A stretch of 37,755 nucleotides of DNA. Origin: Nitrospiraceae bacterium. GTDB lineage: Bacteria > Nitrospirota > Thermodesulfovibrionia > UBA6902. Numbering within the stretch: position 1 is the stretch's first letter; each line of letters begins with the position of its first letter. The translations under genes were made by a program, and so were the position numbers. Positions 23,110-32,571 of the stretch are shown here, one piece after another. The notes under the pieces were generated by a model. It had not been told where the DNA came from. It was given only the letters and a program-made list of their open reading frames with translations, and made no database searches. The stretch is taken from NCBI GenBank assembly GCA_003599275.1, contig QZJG01000070.1, positions 1-37,755 on the forward strand, written 5' to 3'.

Positions 23110-26043
23110 TCAACGTGTTGACATAGACATTCTTTTTTTCAGCTCAAGCGCGTCCTGCCTCCGGGGCTCAAAAAGCAGTATCCTCTCAAGGCTCTCCGCC
23201 GCCTTTTCAACAAGGCCGAGTTTATAGCAAACCCCGGCGTGCCTGTAAAGCGCGTCAAGGTCGGCAGGATGCATTTCCAGGTATTCCTCAAGCAGTCTTT
23301 CCGCTTCTTTTATATTTCCGGAGTTGACGGACGAATCAACAAGCTCTTTCAGTTGTTGTAATTCAGAGCCTGCCCTGCCTGCCCTTATAAGATAACTCTC
23401 CACAAAAAGGTCCTGGACCTCTTCAGGCCTGAGCCCTTTCAGCAAGACCCTGCCGAATGAAATATTTTCCGGCACAGAAACGCCAAACTTATGATATTGG
23501 GGGTGCACCGGCCCGGCGCCCATACCCGTTATCTCAAAACCCGCCTCCGCAAAAAGTTTTTCCATTTCCTGCTTTGCAAAGAACCTCAAGGGGGGCTTGT
23601 CCGCGCCCGGGCCGTCAAATCTCCAGTGACCCTCGGCAAGCATATTTATTATGCGAAAATACCTCGCATTTGGAATGCTTGCAACGACCGTGCCGGAGCC
23701 GGACAGATATTCCTTCATTTTCTTCAGGGTCGACAGCGGGTCCTTCAGATATTCCAGCATATCTGCAAATACAATGCAGTCAAAATGTCCCTTCTCAAAA
23801 GGCAGCTCTGTTTTTTCTATGTCCCCGCAAATAACTCCCGAAATATTCCGGCGGGCTTCTTCACAGGCGGAGGTGTCTGTTTCCACCCCGATGACCTCTC
23901 CTGCACCCCTTGCCAAAAGCCGCTTTCCAAGCAGGCCCTTACCGCAACCCACATCCAGAATTTTCACTGCATCAGAAGGAATAAGCGCTTCAACATCCAT
24001 CTCCGCGCCGCTGCGGCAGGAATGCATGACGAGACTTTCGGAGGAAACCGTAACAGTATTGACGGTCTGATTATTGTCCGGCATGTCCTTTTGTGTAATT
24101 GCCGGTACCTTCCGGGCCGCAAAAAAGTATCGTATTACTTTTAATTCCTCCTTCAACTCATCGCCCTTCATGTGCGCGCCCATGAAATCAGACAACTGAT
24201 TTACGAAATTATTCTCCAACCCTTTATATTCGTAGAAAGATTCAAAACTGTAACCTTTACTTTCCATACCGGCCACAACTTCTTTCGAGGTTTCTCCGGG
24301 GAAATTTTCTTTCTCGGGAAGACCCCACCGCATATACTGGTGTGTGCCGTCAGTCGTTTCAAAAAAGGGACGCTTTATCCCAAACAGGGAATACGCGAGA
24401 TATGAAAAGTGCATTTTGTTTGCAAAGGTGCCGATCATAAATCCGTTTTCCCCGAGGAGGTCACTGTAATAGTCCATCGACTTGTCATCAGGCATGAGTT
24501 CATTAAAAATTATGCAGTCAAAATATCCCTCTTTATACGCGGACCGCAGCTCTTCAATCCCGCCTCTGCATACCCTGTCCAGCCTCCTCATGCTGTCTTC
24601 TATGCAGCCTGGCTCCGGGTTTATGCCCACGACCTCGACGTCAAGCCTCGATTTGATCGCCGCGCCGAGTGTTCCGTCTTCACAGCTTGCATCGAGAATC
24701 TTCAGTCTTCTTTCAGGGGCAGAGACTTTTTCAGACCATTCAATGACCATCTCTTTCAAGGTCCTTGTCCTTACCCGCCGGTCGATCAACATGCTGTCAA
24801 GGTCAATCAGCATCTTATATGTTTTGATGAATTTATCTTTGTCCATGGAACAAAGCAGGCTCTTGTCCTTTATGGTTTCGGGCGTTATGGTCTTCATGGC
24901 ATACATCCTGTCGTCCCATTCGTCTTTTATATGCCCGTTCTTTACCGCATAATCCCACAGTTCAGTGCCGGGGAAAGGCGTCGCAACGTTTATTCCTATC
25001 TCCGTCAGCTTCAGATCTTTAATAAAATCGTAAGTCATCATGAGGTCTTCTCCGGTCTCCCCGGGGCAGCCGATCATAAAAGACCCCAGGACCTCCAGGC
25101 CATTATCGACACCGGATTTAACGGCGCTGCGGATCTTTTCCCGGGTCACCGTCCCCTTCTTGAGATATTCAAGTATTGCCGGCGAACCCGATTCCATTCC
25201 AAAGCTTATCCTGTGCACGTTCATCTTCCTGAGAGAAGACGCCATCACGGGACTGAAAAGGTTCACATTGCTCAGGCACTCAAATCTGACAACCTTGTCG
25301 AGCCCCTCCTGACAGATCAACTCACTGATGCGCAGGGTCCTGTCCCTGTTCGCCGTAAAGAGATCATCATAAATAAGAATCTCCTTTCTGCCGAACCTTT
25401 CCACAATGGTCTTTATCTCTTTCACAACATACTCGGGAGAGAAGAACCTGATCTTCCGCCATATGGCGGAAGACGCGCAGAATACGCACTTGAAAGTGCA
25501 GCCGCGCGAAGTCAATATATGGCCCGGTCCCGCCGTGGACAGTCCCAGCATGTCCCAGTCCGGAAACGGTATCCTGTCCAGCGGGTCGATTAATTCCCTC
25601 TCTTCCGACTGACGCAGATGTTCACCGTCCCAATAAACTATGCCCCTGATTTTCTCATCAGCAAGGACGCCGCTTTTCCTGTACGACTCAATCAGTTCGA
25701 GAAGGGTCTGCTCCCCCTCTCCTATGACTCCCGCGTCAATCCAGCGGGGCAATTGCCGTGGCAGAATGGTTATGTGAGTGCCGCCGATCACGATGGGGAG
25801 ATTAAACAAGTCCTTTATCTCCTTTCCCGTCCCGATGACCCTGTTGAAGGTCTCCGTTGTTGCGGTAAGTCCTATGATATCAGGCCTGAGCGACCTTATT
25901 GTCCCCAATATATCATCGCCCTGGAAAGACACGCTTATCTCTACGTCATCACAATATTTTTTAAGATAAGAAGATATGTATCCCAACCCGAGCTTGGGTC
26001 TTTCCGTGCTGCGCTGCTGATCATTTACAAGATGTATTTTCAT
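23110..26043 (-). CDS. Radical SAM, double methyltransferase and TPR fusion protein
   Basis: 977 residues with four modules. Residues 1-140 are a cobalamin-binding-like Rossmann domain (DIIGLTATTETFN, IVIGGTHITILP). A radical SAM core at about 175-400 has the iron-sulfur motif C182-x3-C186-x2-C189 and GFMIGCPGETGED-like strands. A first methyltransferase-like domain at about 440-600 has a degenerate SAM loop (ILDASCEDGTLG). A second with a normal loop (ILDVGCGKGLLG, then CGDIEKTELPF) lies at about 680-830. TPR helices follow at about 900-977. AAGGAGAG precedes the ATG, and the start overlaps the upstream gene by 23 nt. B12-type radical SAM enzymes methylate unactivated carbons; a role in building methylated glycan sugars is inferred from the neighbours. 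Confidence 0.88.
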   Translation of the reverse strand: MKIHLVNDQQRSTERPKLGLGYISSYLKKYCDDVEISVSFQGDDILGTIRSLRPDIIGLTATTETFNRVIGTGKEIKDLFNLPIVIGGTHITILPRQLPRWIDAGVIGEGEQTLLELIESYRKSGVLADEKIRGIVYWDGEHLRQSEERELIDPLDRIPFPDWDMLGLSTAGPGHILTSRGCTFKCVFCASSAIWRKIRFFSPEYVVKEIKTIVERFGRKEILIYDDLFTANRDRTLRISELICQEGLDKVVRFECLSNVNLFSPVMASSLRKMNVHRISFGMESGSPAILEYLKKGTVTREKIRSAVKSGVDNGLEVLGSFMIGCPGETGEDLMMTYDFIKDLKLTEIGINVATPFPGTELWDYAVKNGHIKDEWDDRMYAMKTITPETIKDKSLLCSMDKDKFIKTYKMLIDLDSMLIDRRVRTRTLKEMVIEWSEKVSAPERRLKILDASCEDGTLGAAIKSRLDVEVVGINPEPGCIEDSMRRLDRVCRGGIEELRSAYKEGYFDCIIFNELMPDDKSMDYYSDLLGENGFMIGTFANKMHFSYLAYSLFGIKRPFFETTDGTHQYMRWGLPEKENFPGETSKEVVAGMESKGYSFESFYEYKGLENNFVNQLSDFMGAHMKGDELKEELKVIRYFFAARKVPAITQKDMPDNNQTVNTVTVSSESLVMHSCRSGAEMDVEALIPSDAVKILDVGCGKGLLGKRLLARGAGEVIGVETDTSACEEARRNISGVICGDIEKTELPFEKGHFDCIVFADMLEYLKDPLSTLKKMKEYLSGSGTVVASIPNARYFRIINMLAEGHWRFDGPGADKPPLRFFAKQEMEKLFAEAGFEITGMGAGPVHPQYHKFGVSVPENISFGRVLLKGLRPEEVQDLFVESYLIRAGRAGSELQQLKELVDSSVNSGNIKEAERLLEEYLEMHPADLDALYRHAGVCYKLGLVEKAAESLERILLFEPRRQDALELKKRMSMSTR

Positions 26044-28822
26044 TGTCTCTCCTTCTTATCTCTTTCGCGATCTCAACCGCCTCCGGCATATCGGGGCTGA
26101 ACATGACCACTTTTTCGATGCTCTCCGACGCTGCGCGGCAATCGCCGAGTTTTAAACATACCTCTGCATGTCTGACAAGTATTCCCAGGTCCAGAAGATG
26201 CATTTCCAGATGTGTCTCCATAAGGTTTCTTGCATCGGCAAATCTCTCTTCAGAGATCGCGGAATAAATCTGCGGCCTGAGGTCATCAGGGTCTTCAAAG
26301 GGTTTCCTGAAATACCTCGGAAGACGCCCTTCATTCAGCATTTCCATGCCCTGCTTCTCTATGAAATTATAGAATGAATCGTCTGTGTACCTGTCAACAT
26401 TCAGGTGCCAGCCTGCTTCACCGTTATTGTCGACAAAAGATGTAACTATTATCAGATGCCCGCCGGGCCTTATGTGTCTCAGGAGATATTCCACCGCGGC
26501 CTCGGGATCGACAAGATGTTCAATTACGTCCAGCGTTATCACGACATCATACATCCTGCCGGCAAGAAAGTCCCCCCTTGTCGCATCAATTATGTCTATG
26601 GCAAGATGCCTGCGGTTGAAGCGCCATCCGGCATACTCAAAGGTCTTGCCCGGAATGTCGGCGTAGCTGAGTTCTGCGTTTTTCAATGCAGACAGGGCGA
26701 TCAACTGGCTTCCAATGCCTCCCCCGAAGTCAAGAATCTTCAGGTCCCCTTTCTGCTTTTTCAGCTCCGCGCAAAAGTTGAATATGTCCTCGGTCCATTT
26801 CATGTAATAAAGGTTTTCATAGTTATACTGGACAAGATCGAAGAGGTATGAGTCAGTATCGCGGTAAAATTCCCGGACCTTGTCCCGCGTCGTTTTGTCC
26901 CCGATCAGTCCTCGCCATTCCTCCACCTGCCGGGAATAGATCGAGCGTATCCTGTTTAATATGTCCTTTACAGGCAAATGCGTATATTCGGCAAGCTCGC
27001 GCAGCGCGCCCTTGTACGTCGTTTCAAATACTCGCTCAAACAATGAAGCAAATTTCAGGGCGATCTTTTTTGAGTCATATTCCCGGACGGCCCTCTCTCT
27101 GCCCTTCTTACCGAATTCTCTTCTCAGCGGGTCATCCTTCAGAAGTCTGATTATTGCAGCAGAGAGGGTTGTCGGGTCATTGGGCTGTACAAGTGTCCCG
27201 GCATCAGCCACTATTTCGTCCATAGGGCCTGTGACGGTTGAGACCACGGGGGTGCCGCATGCCATGGCTTCAATCACGGCCATGCCGAACTGTTCTCTCC
27301 AGGCCTTTGTCGGGATGCTTGGGAATACGAAGATGTCCGCCGCGTTAAGCAGCTCCTGCATTTCATGATATGGATAGCAGTCAATGAATGTGAAAATATT
27401 GTCCATGCCGAGCTCTTTAATGCATTTTTTGATGTTCTGAGACTCCGGTCCCTGCCCTGCAATTACAAACTTCAATGGAACGGCCTTTATGCTGTCCTCA
27501 AGCGTGACCAGCCTGGCGGCATGCGCCAGATCGTAAATCCCCTTTTCCCATGCAATTGTGCCTGAAAACAGGACAACCTTTTCTTCCTCTGCTATGCCGA
27601 GGTTTTTTCTTGTCCTCTTTCCCGCTGCTTCATCAGGGCTGAACCTTTCGATATCCGTTCCCAGCGGGATGACGACAATCTTTTCCCCCGGCACTCCTTC
27701 CAGTAAAAGGGCGTCTTTTGCACGCGTTGTCACGGCCACGAAGACATCCGTAAATCTCCTGTTGAACTGTTTCATTTCCCGCATAAGCCCGTCATCTTCA
27801 TAGGCAAAAGGGATATTTTCACACTCAAGCGCAATGACCTTTTTACCGAATTTATGCTTGGCCAAAATCGCCTGTTCCGTAAAAGTCCATAAAATGTCCG
27901 CGGAGAAGATAATGTCTTTGTCAAAAAGCTCAAACTCGAGCCCTTTCAGAAAGGCCGGGTCTTCGGGATCGGACGGGAGCTTGATGACGGGAAGTTTTAT
28001 ATGTGCAAGATCAAAATTCGGCCTGTCGCCCGAATATAAGGTCATATTGAATTTGTCCGATACAGACTCATAGTTCTGCACCTCCGGTTTATTCAGATTG
28101 GGTCCCCTGACAATGGCGATCTCGGGCATACCGTCAGGGTCCACTTCGCTTTTGTATTCAGGGACATAAGGCGCTACTGCCGATCTCGGAGGCCTGGGCT
28201 GTATATCGTACTCCCTGTAAAAGAGTTTTTCGGGCCGCTGCCGGTAAATGCCGCTTTCAGGCACTTGTGTGTAATATTCACCTTTTTGCCAGTAGCGCTT
28301 CTTGTCAAGAAAACCGTAATGGACCACAAAGACATCCCATTGGGCTATTGTGCCGCTCAGGCCGACAAGTATCTCATGGACCTGCAGCTCCCATTTTATC
28401 GCGGGCCGGTTCCTCCATATCCTTGGATTGGTTTCGTAATTGTCAAAGATTTTTGAATAATATTTTTCGTTCCCGACAAGATTGCACTGATGGATATTGT
28501 AACCGACAACGTCCGCGGGTGTTGAAGACAGAAGCTTTCTTATGCCTTCTTCAAACTCCTGCGGAAAGGCCTCATCGGCATCGAGTCTTATTACCCACTC
28601 GCCCGTACAATGCTCAAGGGAAACCTGTCTCTGTCTGCCGAAATGGTTTTTCCAGGGGCTTTGTATCAATACGACCTTATCATGGGCTTTCAGTATTTCA
28701 ATCGTACCGTCGGAGCTCCCCCCGTCCACAACCACTATCTCGTCCGCAAAACTGCAGGAGCTCAGCGCCCTTGTTATATTCTTCTCCTCATTCAGCGTTA
28801 TCATCGACACAGAGATTTTCAT
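26021..28822 (-). CDS. GT2-GT4-methyltransferase-TPR fusion protein
   Basis: 933 residues. A GT2 domain at about 1-220 (SVSMITLNEEKNI, EIVVVDGGSSDGT, RLDADEAF) is followed by a GT4 domain at about 230-610 (VVLFSGTIAWEKGI, FVFPSIPTKAWREQFGM, VIEAMACGTPVVS). A SAM methyltransferase at about 690-850 has ILDFGGGIGSQ and VITLDVIEHL. A C-terminal TPR-like segment at about 860-933 includes ARNLMETHLEMHLLDLGILV. The TPR end resembles that of the radical SAM fusion downstream, suggesting both dock on a common partner. It overlaps its upstream neighbour by 4 nt (ATGA) and its downstream neighbour by 23 nt. It could extend a glycan by two sugars and methylate it. Confidence 0.9.
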   Translation of the reverse strand: MKISVSMITLNEEKNITRALSSCSFADEIVVVDGGSSDGTIEILKAHDKVVLIQSPWKNHFGRQRQVSLEHCTGEWVIRLDADEAFPQEFEEGIRKLLSSTPADVVGYNIHQCNLVGNEKYYSKIFDNYETNPRIWRNRPAIKWELQVHEILVGLSGTIAQWDVFVVHYGFLDKKRYWQKGEYYTQVPESGIYRQRPEKLFYREYDIQPRPPRSAVAPYVPEYKSEVDPDGMPEIAIVRGPNLNKPEVQNYESVSDKFNMTLYSGDRPNFDLAHIKLPVIKLPSDPEDPAFLKGLEFELFDKDIIFSADILWTFTEQAILAKHKFGKKVIALECENIPFAYEDDGLMREMKQFNRRFTDVFVAVTTRAKDALLLEGVPGEKIVVIPLGTDIERFSPDEAAGKRTRKNLGIAEEEKVVLFSGTIAWEKGIYDLAHAARLVTLEDSIKAVPLKFVIAGQGPESQNIKKCIKELGMDNIFTFIDCYPYHEMQELLNAADIFVFPSIPTKAWREQFGMAVIEAMACGTPVVSTVTGPMDEIVADAGTLVQPNDPTTLSAAIIRLLKDDPLRREFGKKGRERAVREYDSKKIALKFASLFERVFETTYKGALRELAEYTHLPVKDILNRIRSIYSRQVEEWRGLIGDKTTRDKVREFYRDTDSYLFDLVQYNYENLYYMKWTEDIFNFCAELKKQKGDLKILDFGGGIGSQLIALSALKNAELSYADIPGKTFEYAGWRFNRRHLAIDIIDATRGDFLAGRMYDVVITLDVIEHLVDPEAAVEYLLRHIRPGGHLIIVTSFVDNNGEAGWHLNVDRYTDDSFYNFIEKQGMEMLNEGRLPRYFRKPFEDPDDLRPQIYSAISEERFADARNLMETHLEMHLLDLGILVRHAEVCLKLGDCRAASESIEKVVMFSPDMPEAVEIAKEIRRRDNENTSCK

Positions 28823-30474
28823 GCGTATCTTTCCCTCATTGACCTGATCATGCTTCCGAGCCGGTGTCCGTATGTGTGGTCCCTGAGCACCCGTTCCCTT
28901 CCCCGGCCTGCAATTCTCTCTCTTTCCCCGGGGTTATCGAGATAAAACCTGACAAGTCCGGGGACCTCTTCCTTGTCCCTGTAAACCGTGATTTCTTTTC
29001 CTGCGTCAAACAATTCGTCAATACACTTTTGATAATCAGTAAGCAGAAAGGCGCCGCAGGCGGGTACGTCAAAGACCCTCTGGTTTACGGCCTCGCTCAT
29101 CTGAAGGTGAGTGGCGTTAAAGTTGATTTTGCACGCGTTATAAAACTTCGGCAGTTCATTGTAATAGTTAAGCGGAGGTTTGAGATCGTAATGGCTGTCC
29201 AGTAAATCTTTCCATCCCGTGTCACCGTGTACGCGGACGCTGAAGCCGTTTAATTTTTCAATACATGAGCGTCTGTAAAGGAGCGTTGCCTTCCACAGGA
29301 CTGCCGCCTCAAAGTCCATCTTCTGCTTAACATCGAGATTATACGGAAGCATCCCGATGCCGAACGATTCACCTGCAGCAACTTTCTCGGCCAGCCTGTC
29401 TATGAGGGGATGGAATTCCCTGTCAAATTTCGACATATATTCATTCACAGGTCCAACCATCGAATTCCCCACAAAGCCGACATCGCAGACAAAGTCCCTT
29501 AATCTTTGCCCTTGACCCTTAATTTTCATCGGCCTGAAAACATCTATGTCCGTGCCAAGCGTCAGGTAATTCACCGACTCAAAGCCCATTTTCTTCATGT
29601 CGTCAATGTAAGTCCTGTCCCACAGAAACATGGATACATACGGTGACACATTCTTTTTAAAGGCTTGTACAATAAGTCTCGGGCTGTCAACATACCAGGA
29701 GGCCACGGGCATTTCAATAGACCTGAAAAATGAAGTCAGCGCGCCTTCTTCATCAAAGCCGAGATGATTTATTGTAAGGATGAAATCCGGTTTGAAGTCC
29801 AGTATCGCTTCGACAAATTGCGACAAGACAACATCACCCCCGGCAGTTTTACCGACCGGGACCCTGCGGACCTTATGGTTTAAAGACAACAGCGCCTTTT
29901 CCGCCTCTTTAACGAGGAAATAACCGGTGTCGATTAAAACTACTTTCTGCGTGTCCTGCCTGAACTTCGGATATTTAATTCTGTCCCATAGCCTGACGGA
30001 CGTTATTTTGTTCAGCGAGTCTATGATCGGACCGTAATATTCGGAAAAAACCGATACCGCCGGGGCCAATGTGAATACCGAAACTGGCAATATCCCCTCT
30101 TTCATCTGGAGGTTTGTTATTTCTTTCAGTACCTGACGGGGAGGAATTCCGACAAAGAGCCTGGTCCTGGCGTTAAGTTCAAGACCGTGTTTATCCGCAA
30201 GCTCATATATCTCCTGCTCCGACTCAACCACGATAATGTCCGTCTCAGGGTATTTTTTTGACAGTTCCTTCAGATGATACGCGAGACCGAGCCCCAAAAC
30301 CACCAGGAGCCCTTTTCCGTTGAACTCAAAGGCCTCAACGATATTCGCGGCTTCCGCCTCGGGATCATAAACACTGTGAAGGGTCTTTATGGAACCGTCA
30401 CTATCGGTTATTCTCAAGGACAAATTGCCTTTTTTAGTCTTTATTACCGAGATGCCCTTATTAATGGTAATCAT
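28819..30474 (-). CDS. CgeB-type glycosyltransferase with Maf-like N-terminal region
   Basis: 551 residues, paralogous in layout to the 588-residue protein encoded at 21140-22903. The N-terminal Rossmann-like part has TLHSVYDPEAEAANIV, LLVVLGLGLAYHLKEL and IIVVESEQEIYEL. The GT-B part from about 165 has DFILTINHLGFDEEG, VASWYVDSPRLI, FVGNSMVG and RVFDVPACGAFLLTDY. It ends with RERVLRDHTYGHRLGSMI, close to the end of the paralogue's catalytic part. AAAGG is directly before the ATG, and ATGA overlaps exist at both ends, so translation is coupled. Confidence 0.88.
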   Translation of the reverse strand: MITINKGISVIKTKKGNLSLRITDSDGSIKTLHSVYDPEAEAANIVEAFEFNGKGLLVVLGLGLAYHLKELSKKYPETDIIVVESEQEIYELADKHGLELNARTRLFVGIPPRQVLKEITNLQMKEGILPVSVFTLAPAVSVFSEYYGPIIDSLNKITSVRLWDRIKYPKFRQDTQKVVLIDTGYFLVKEAEKALLSLNHKVRRVPVGKTAGGDVVLSQFVEAILDFKPDFILTINHLGFDEEGALTSFFRSIEMPVASWYVDSPRLIVQAFKKNVSPYVSMFLWDRTYIDDMKKMGFESVNYLTLGTDIDVFRPMKIKGQGQRLRDFVCDVGFVGNSMVGPVNEYMSKFDREFHPLIDRLAEKVAAGESFGIGMLPYNLDVKQKMDFEAAVLWKATLLYRRSCIEKLNGFSVRVHGDTGWKDLLDSHYDLKPPLNYYNELPKFYNACKINFNATHLQMSEAVNQRVFDVPACGAFLLTDYQKCIDELFDAGKEITVYRDKEEVPGLVRFYLDNPGERERIAGRGRERVLRDHTYGHRLGSMIRSMRERYA

Positions 30475-32561
30475 CCTTTATCCAGAATTTCGTCTATTCT
30501 TTTCAGATCGCCGGAAACGGCGTTCAGCGCTTCCGCTTCAATATAATAAGCGCCGAGTGACTCGCCTGCGGTCATTGCTAATATTTTGCAGATACAAACG
30601 GCAAAATCATCTTCCTTTTCTGATAACTGCTGCTCGTTGTCGAAAACATATTCCGCAACATCTTCGAAGCGCCTCATGAAATCCGCTGTTATGCAATTTC
30701 TTCTGAAATCATATTTCAGGTCCGATGAAAAAACCCGGTCATCCACTATCTCTTTCAATAATGCATCCAACGGCCTGTCTTTTATAATTTTATCGTTATC
30801 AGTGTTTCCTGATTTATCAGGAGGAATACTCAAGTTCTGTTCCATTGATTCAAGAAATGATTTTATCGCTGCGGCAGGGGAGAGACCGGCATTTCCTGAA
30901 ACGGCAAGAGAAACTCCTATCACTTCATAAAGACCCATAATGCTCGCGAGCAGGCAATCCATGCCGATACCCTTCATATGAAAGTAAAACATCTGATTTA
31001 CTCCATATCTCTTTATGTTGCTGTAATGCCGCTTGAACACATAATCGGCCCCCGATTGCCTGTCGAAATATATCCCTGTTGACTTAAGGTATCCGACAGC
31101 CTTTCCCATTTTCAGGAGCTCGACCCCAAGCAGCATATCATCTTTGCCAACAGGAACAGCGGTCTTAATCTCATCATAATCGCGCCTCCTGAAACATAAA
31201 GCCGTATTTTCAAAAAAAAGCAGTCTCTTCCTGGTTATATTCTCAATAATTTCACGCTTGACCTCTTTTGAAACCTTCCGCATCGGAAAAACAAAATAAT
31301 CCCTCTCAATTTCAAATGATTTTTCCGTTGAATAATTCAGCCAGCGGCTGTACAAATCCGCATCCGGCCTTGTGAACTTCCTGCAGGAGAGCGCTGCAAT
31401 CTGATGGTATTCAAAAAACGGGCACAGCATATTAAAAAGCCAGTAGTCGCTGACCGGTACTGCGTCCTGATTTATGCAGACCAGATAATCACCTCTTGCC
31501 CCGTATCCCGTCAATTTAATTTCCGGACCTTCCCCGGATATAACAACGCCTGCCCCAGCCTCATCCGCGACCCGCATCACACTGTCAGTGAACGCAGAAG
31601 AAGTTAAAATGATCTCAACATCACCAACCTTTTTCTGGGATTTGATTTTTGCAATCAGACTTTTCAATCTGTCATTACTGCAAATGACCGGTATGATCAC
31701 GGAGACCGCGGCGTCAATCGTTTCCGGCTTATTTTTGATTTCTATCGTGGACACCTGATAATTGAAATCGATCTCCGCTTCCATGAGGCCGGATATCCTC
31801 TGTTGCGCCTCTATCAACAGCGGATTATCTTTAACATATTTTCTGTATCTCGAATAGATTGTTTTCAACGTATTCAGAAAGTCTCCCCTTTTTTCGCCAG
31901 TCAAAGACGTACTGTCTCTGCGCCTTGTGTATTCACAGGTAACTTTTCTCAGATGGGCAAATTTGAATTTCCTTGACATGCGTATCCATAAATCCCAGTC
32001 TTCGTGAGTATAAAGCGACTCATCAAATTCTCCGACATCGTCCGTACATGATCTTTCATGCACAATGCAGAGTGTGGGAATAAAGTTTTTCAAGAGTATC
32101 AGATCTCCGTCAAAGTCAAAAGAATACGGAATGTCTTTTTTTTTGGTAATGTATACGCCGTTTTCATTTTCCTGATTCACGCGACAGGCATCGGAATAGG
32201 CGACATTGCACGCTCCGCTTTCCAAAAAAGAGACCATGGTCTCAAGGTGTTCGGGATAATAAATGTCATCGTCATCGAGATAAGCGATATATTTACCCCT
32301 TGCCGCCTGCAAACCGCGGTTTCTTGCAGCGGCAGGACCTTTCGAAGCTTTACATCGTATCTGTCTGATTCTGTTTTCCCTGAATTCCTCAAGGACCCCG
32401 GAAACGTCTTCTCCCCCGTCATCTACAACAATTATTTCGAAACTCCCGAAGGTCTGGTCAATTATACTTTGGACCGCCTCTTTCAGAAATTGCAGGCGGT
32501 CCCGCGTTGGGACTATAACGCTGACCATGGGCTGAATGACATCTCCTGCCATATTTTTCAA
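30471..32561 (-). CDS. Double GT2 glycosyltransferase
   Basis: 696 residues. The first GT2 domain (about 12-235) is complete: VSVIVPTRDRLQFLKEAVQS, EIIVVDDGGEDV, AYLDDDDIYYPEHL with the DDD metal site, and HEDWDLWIRM. A second, more divergent GT2-like domain (about 285-540) has AAVSVIIPVICSNDRL and VCINQDAVPVSDYWL, where the metal motif is NQDA rather than DxD. The last ~130 residues are helical. The reading frame opens at TTG with GGGAG 4 nt upstream; an ATG three codons later has the SD 13 nt away, so either may be used. ATGA overlap with the downstream gene and 10 bp from the upstream one. Confidence 0.88.
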   Translation of the reverse strand: MKNMAGDVIQPMVSVIVPTRDRLQFLKEAVQSIIDQTFGSFEIIVVDDGGEDVSGVLEEFRENRIRQIRCKASKGPAAARNRGLQAARGKYIAYLDDDDIYYPEHLETMVSFLESGACNVAYSDACRVNQENENGVYITKKKDIPYSFDFDGDLILLKNFIPTLCIVHERSCTDDVGEFDESLYTHEDWDLWIRMSRKFKFAHLRKVTCEYTRRRDSTSLTGEKRGDFLNTLKTIYSRYRKYVKDNPLLIEAQQRISGLMEAEIDFNYQVSTIEIKNKPETIDAAVSVIIPVICSNDRLKSLIAKIKSQKKVGDVEIILTSSAFTDSVMRVADEAGAGVVISGEGPEIKLTGYGARGDYLVCINQDAVPVSDYWLFNMLCPFFEYHQIAALSCRKFTRPDADLYSRWLNYSTEKSFEIERDYFVFPMRKVSKEVKREIIENITRKRLLFFENTALCFRRRDYDEIKTAVPVGKDDMLLGVELLKMGKAVGYLKSTGIYFDRQSGADYVFKRHYSNIKRYGVNQMFYFHMKGIGMDCLLASIMGLYEVIGVSLAVSGNAGLSPAAAIKSFLESMEQNLSIPPDKSGNTDNDKIIKDRPLDALLKEIVDDRVFSSDLKYDFRRNCITADFMRRFEDVAEYVFDNEQQLSEKEDDFAVCICKILAMTAGESLGAYYIEAEALNAVSGDLKRIDEILDKG

Positions 32562-32571
32562 TAATCTCCCG

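Noticed and set aside
24409..25593. 394-codon plus-strand frame opposite the radical SAM fusion
   Set aside because: It is entirely antisense to a gene with clear motifs, and its translation has no recognisable domain and no SD.
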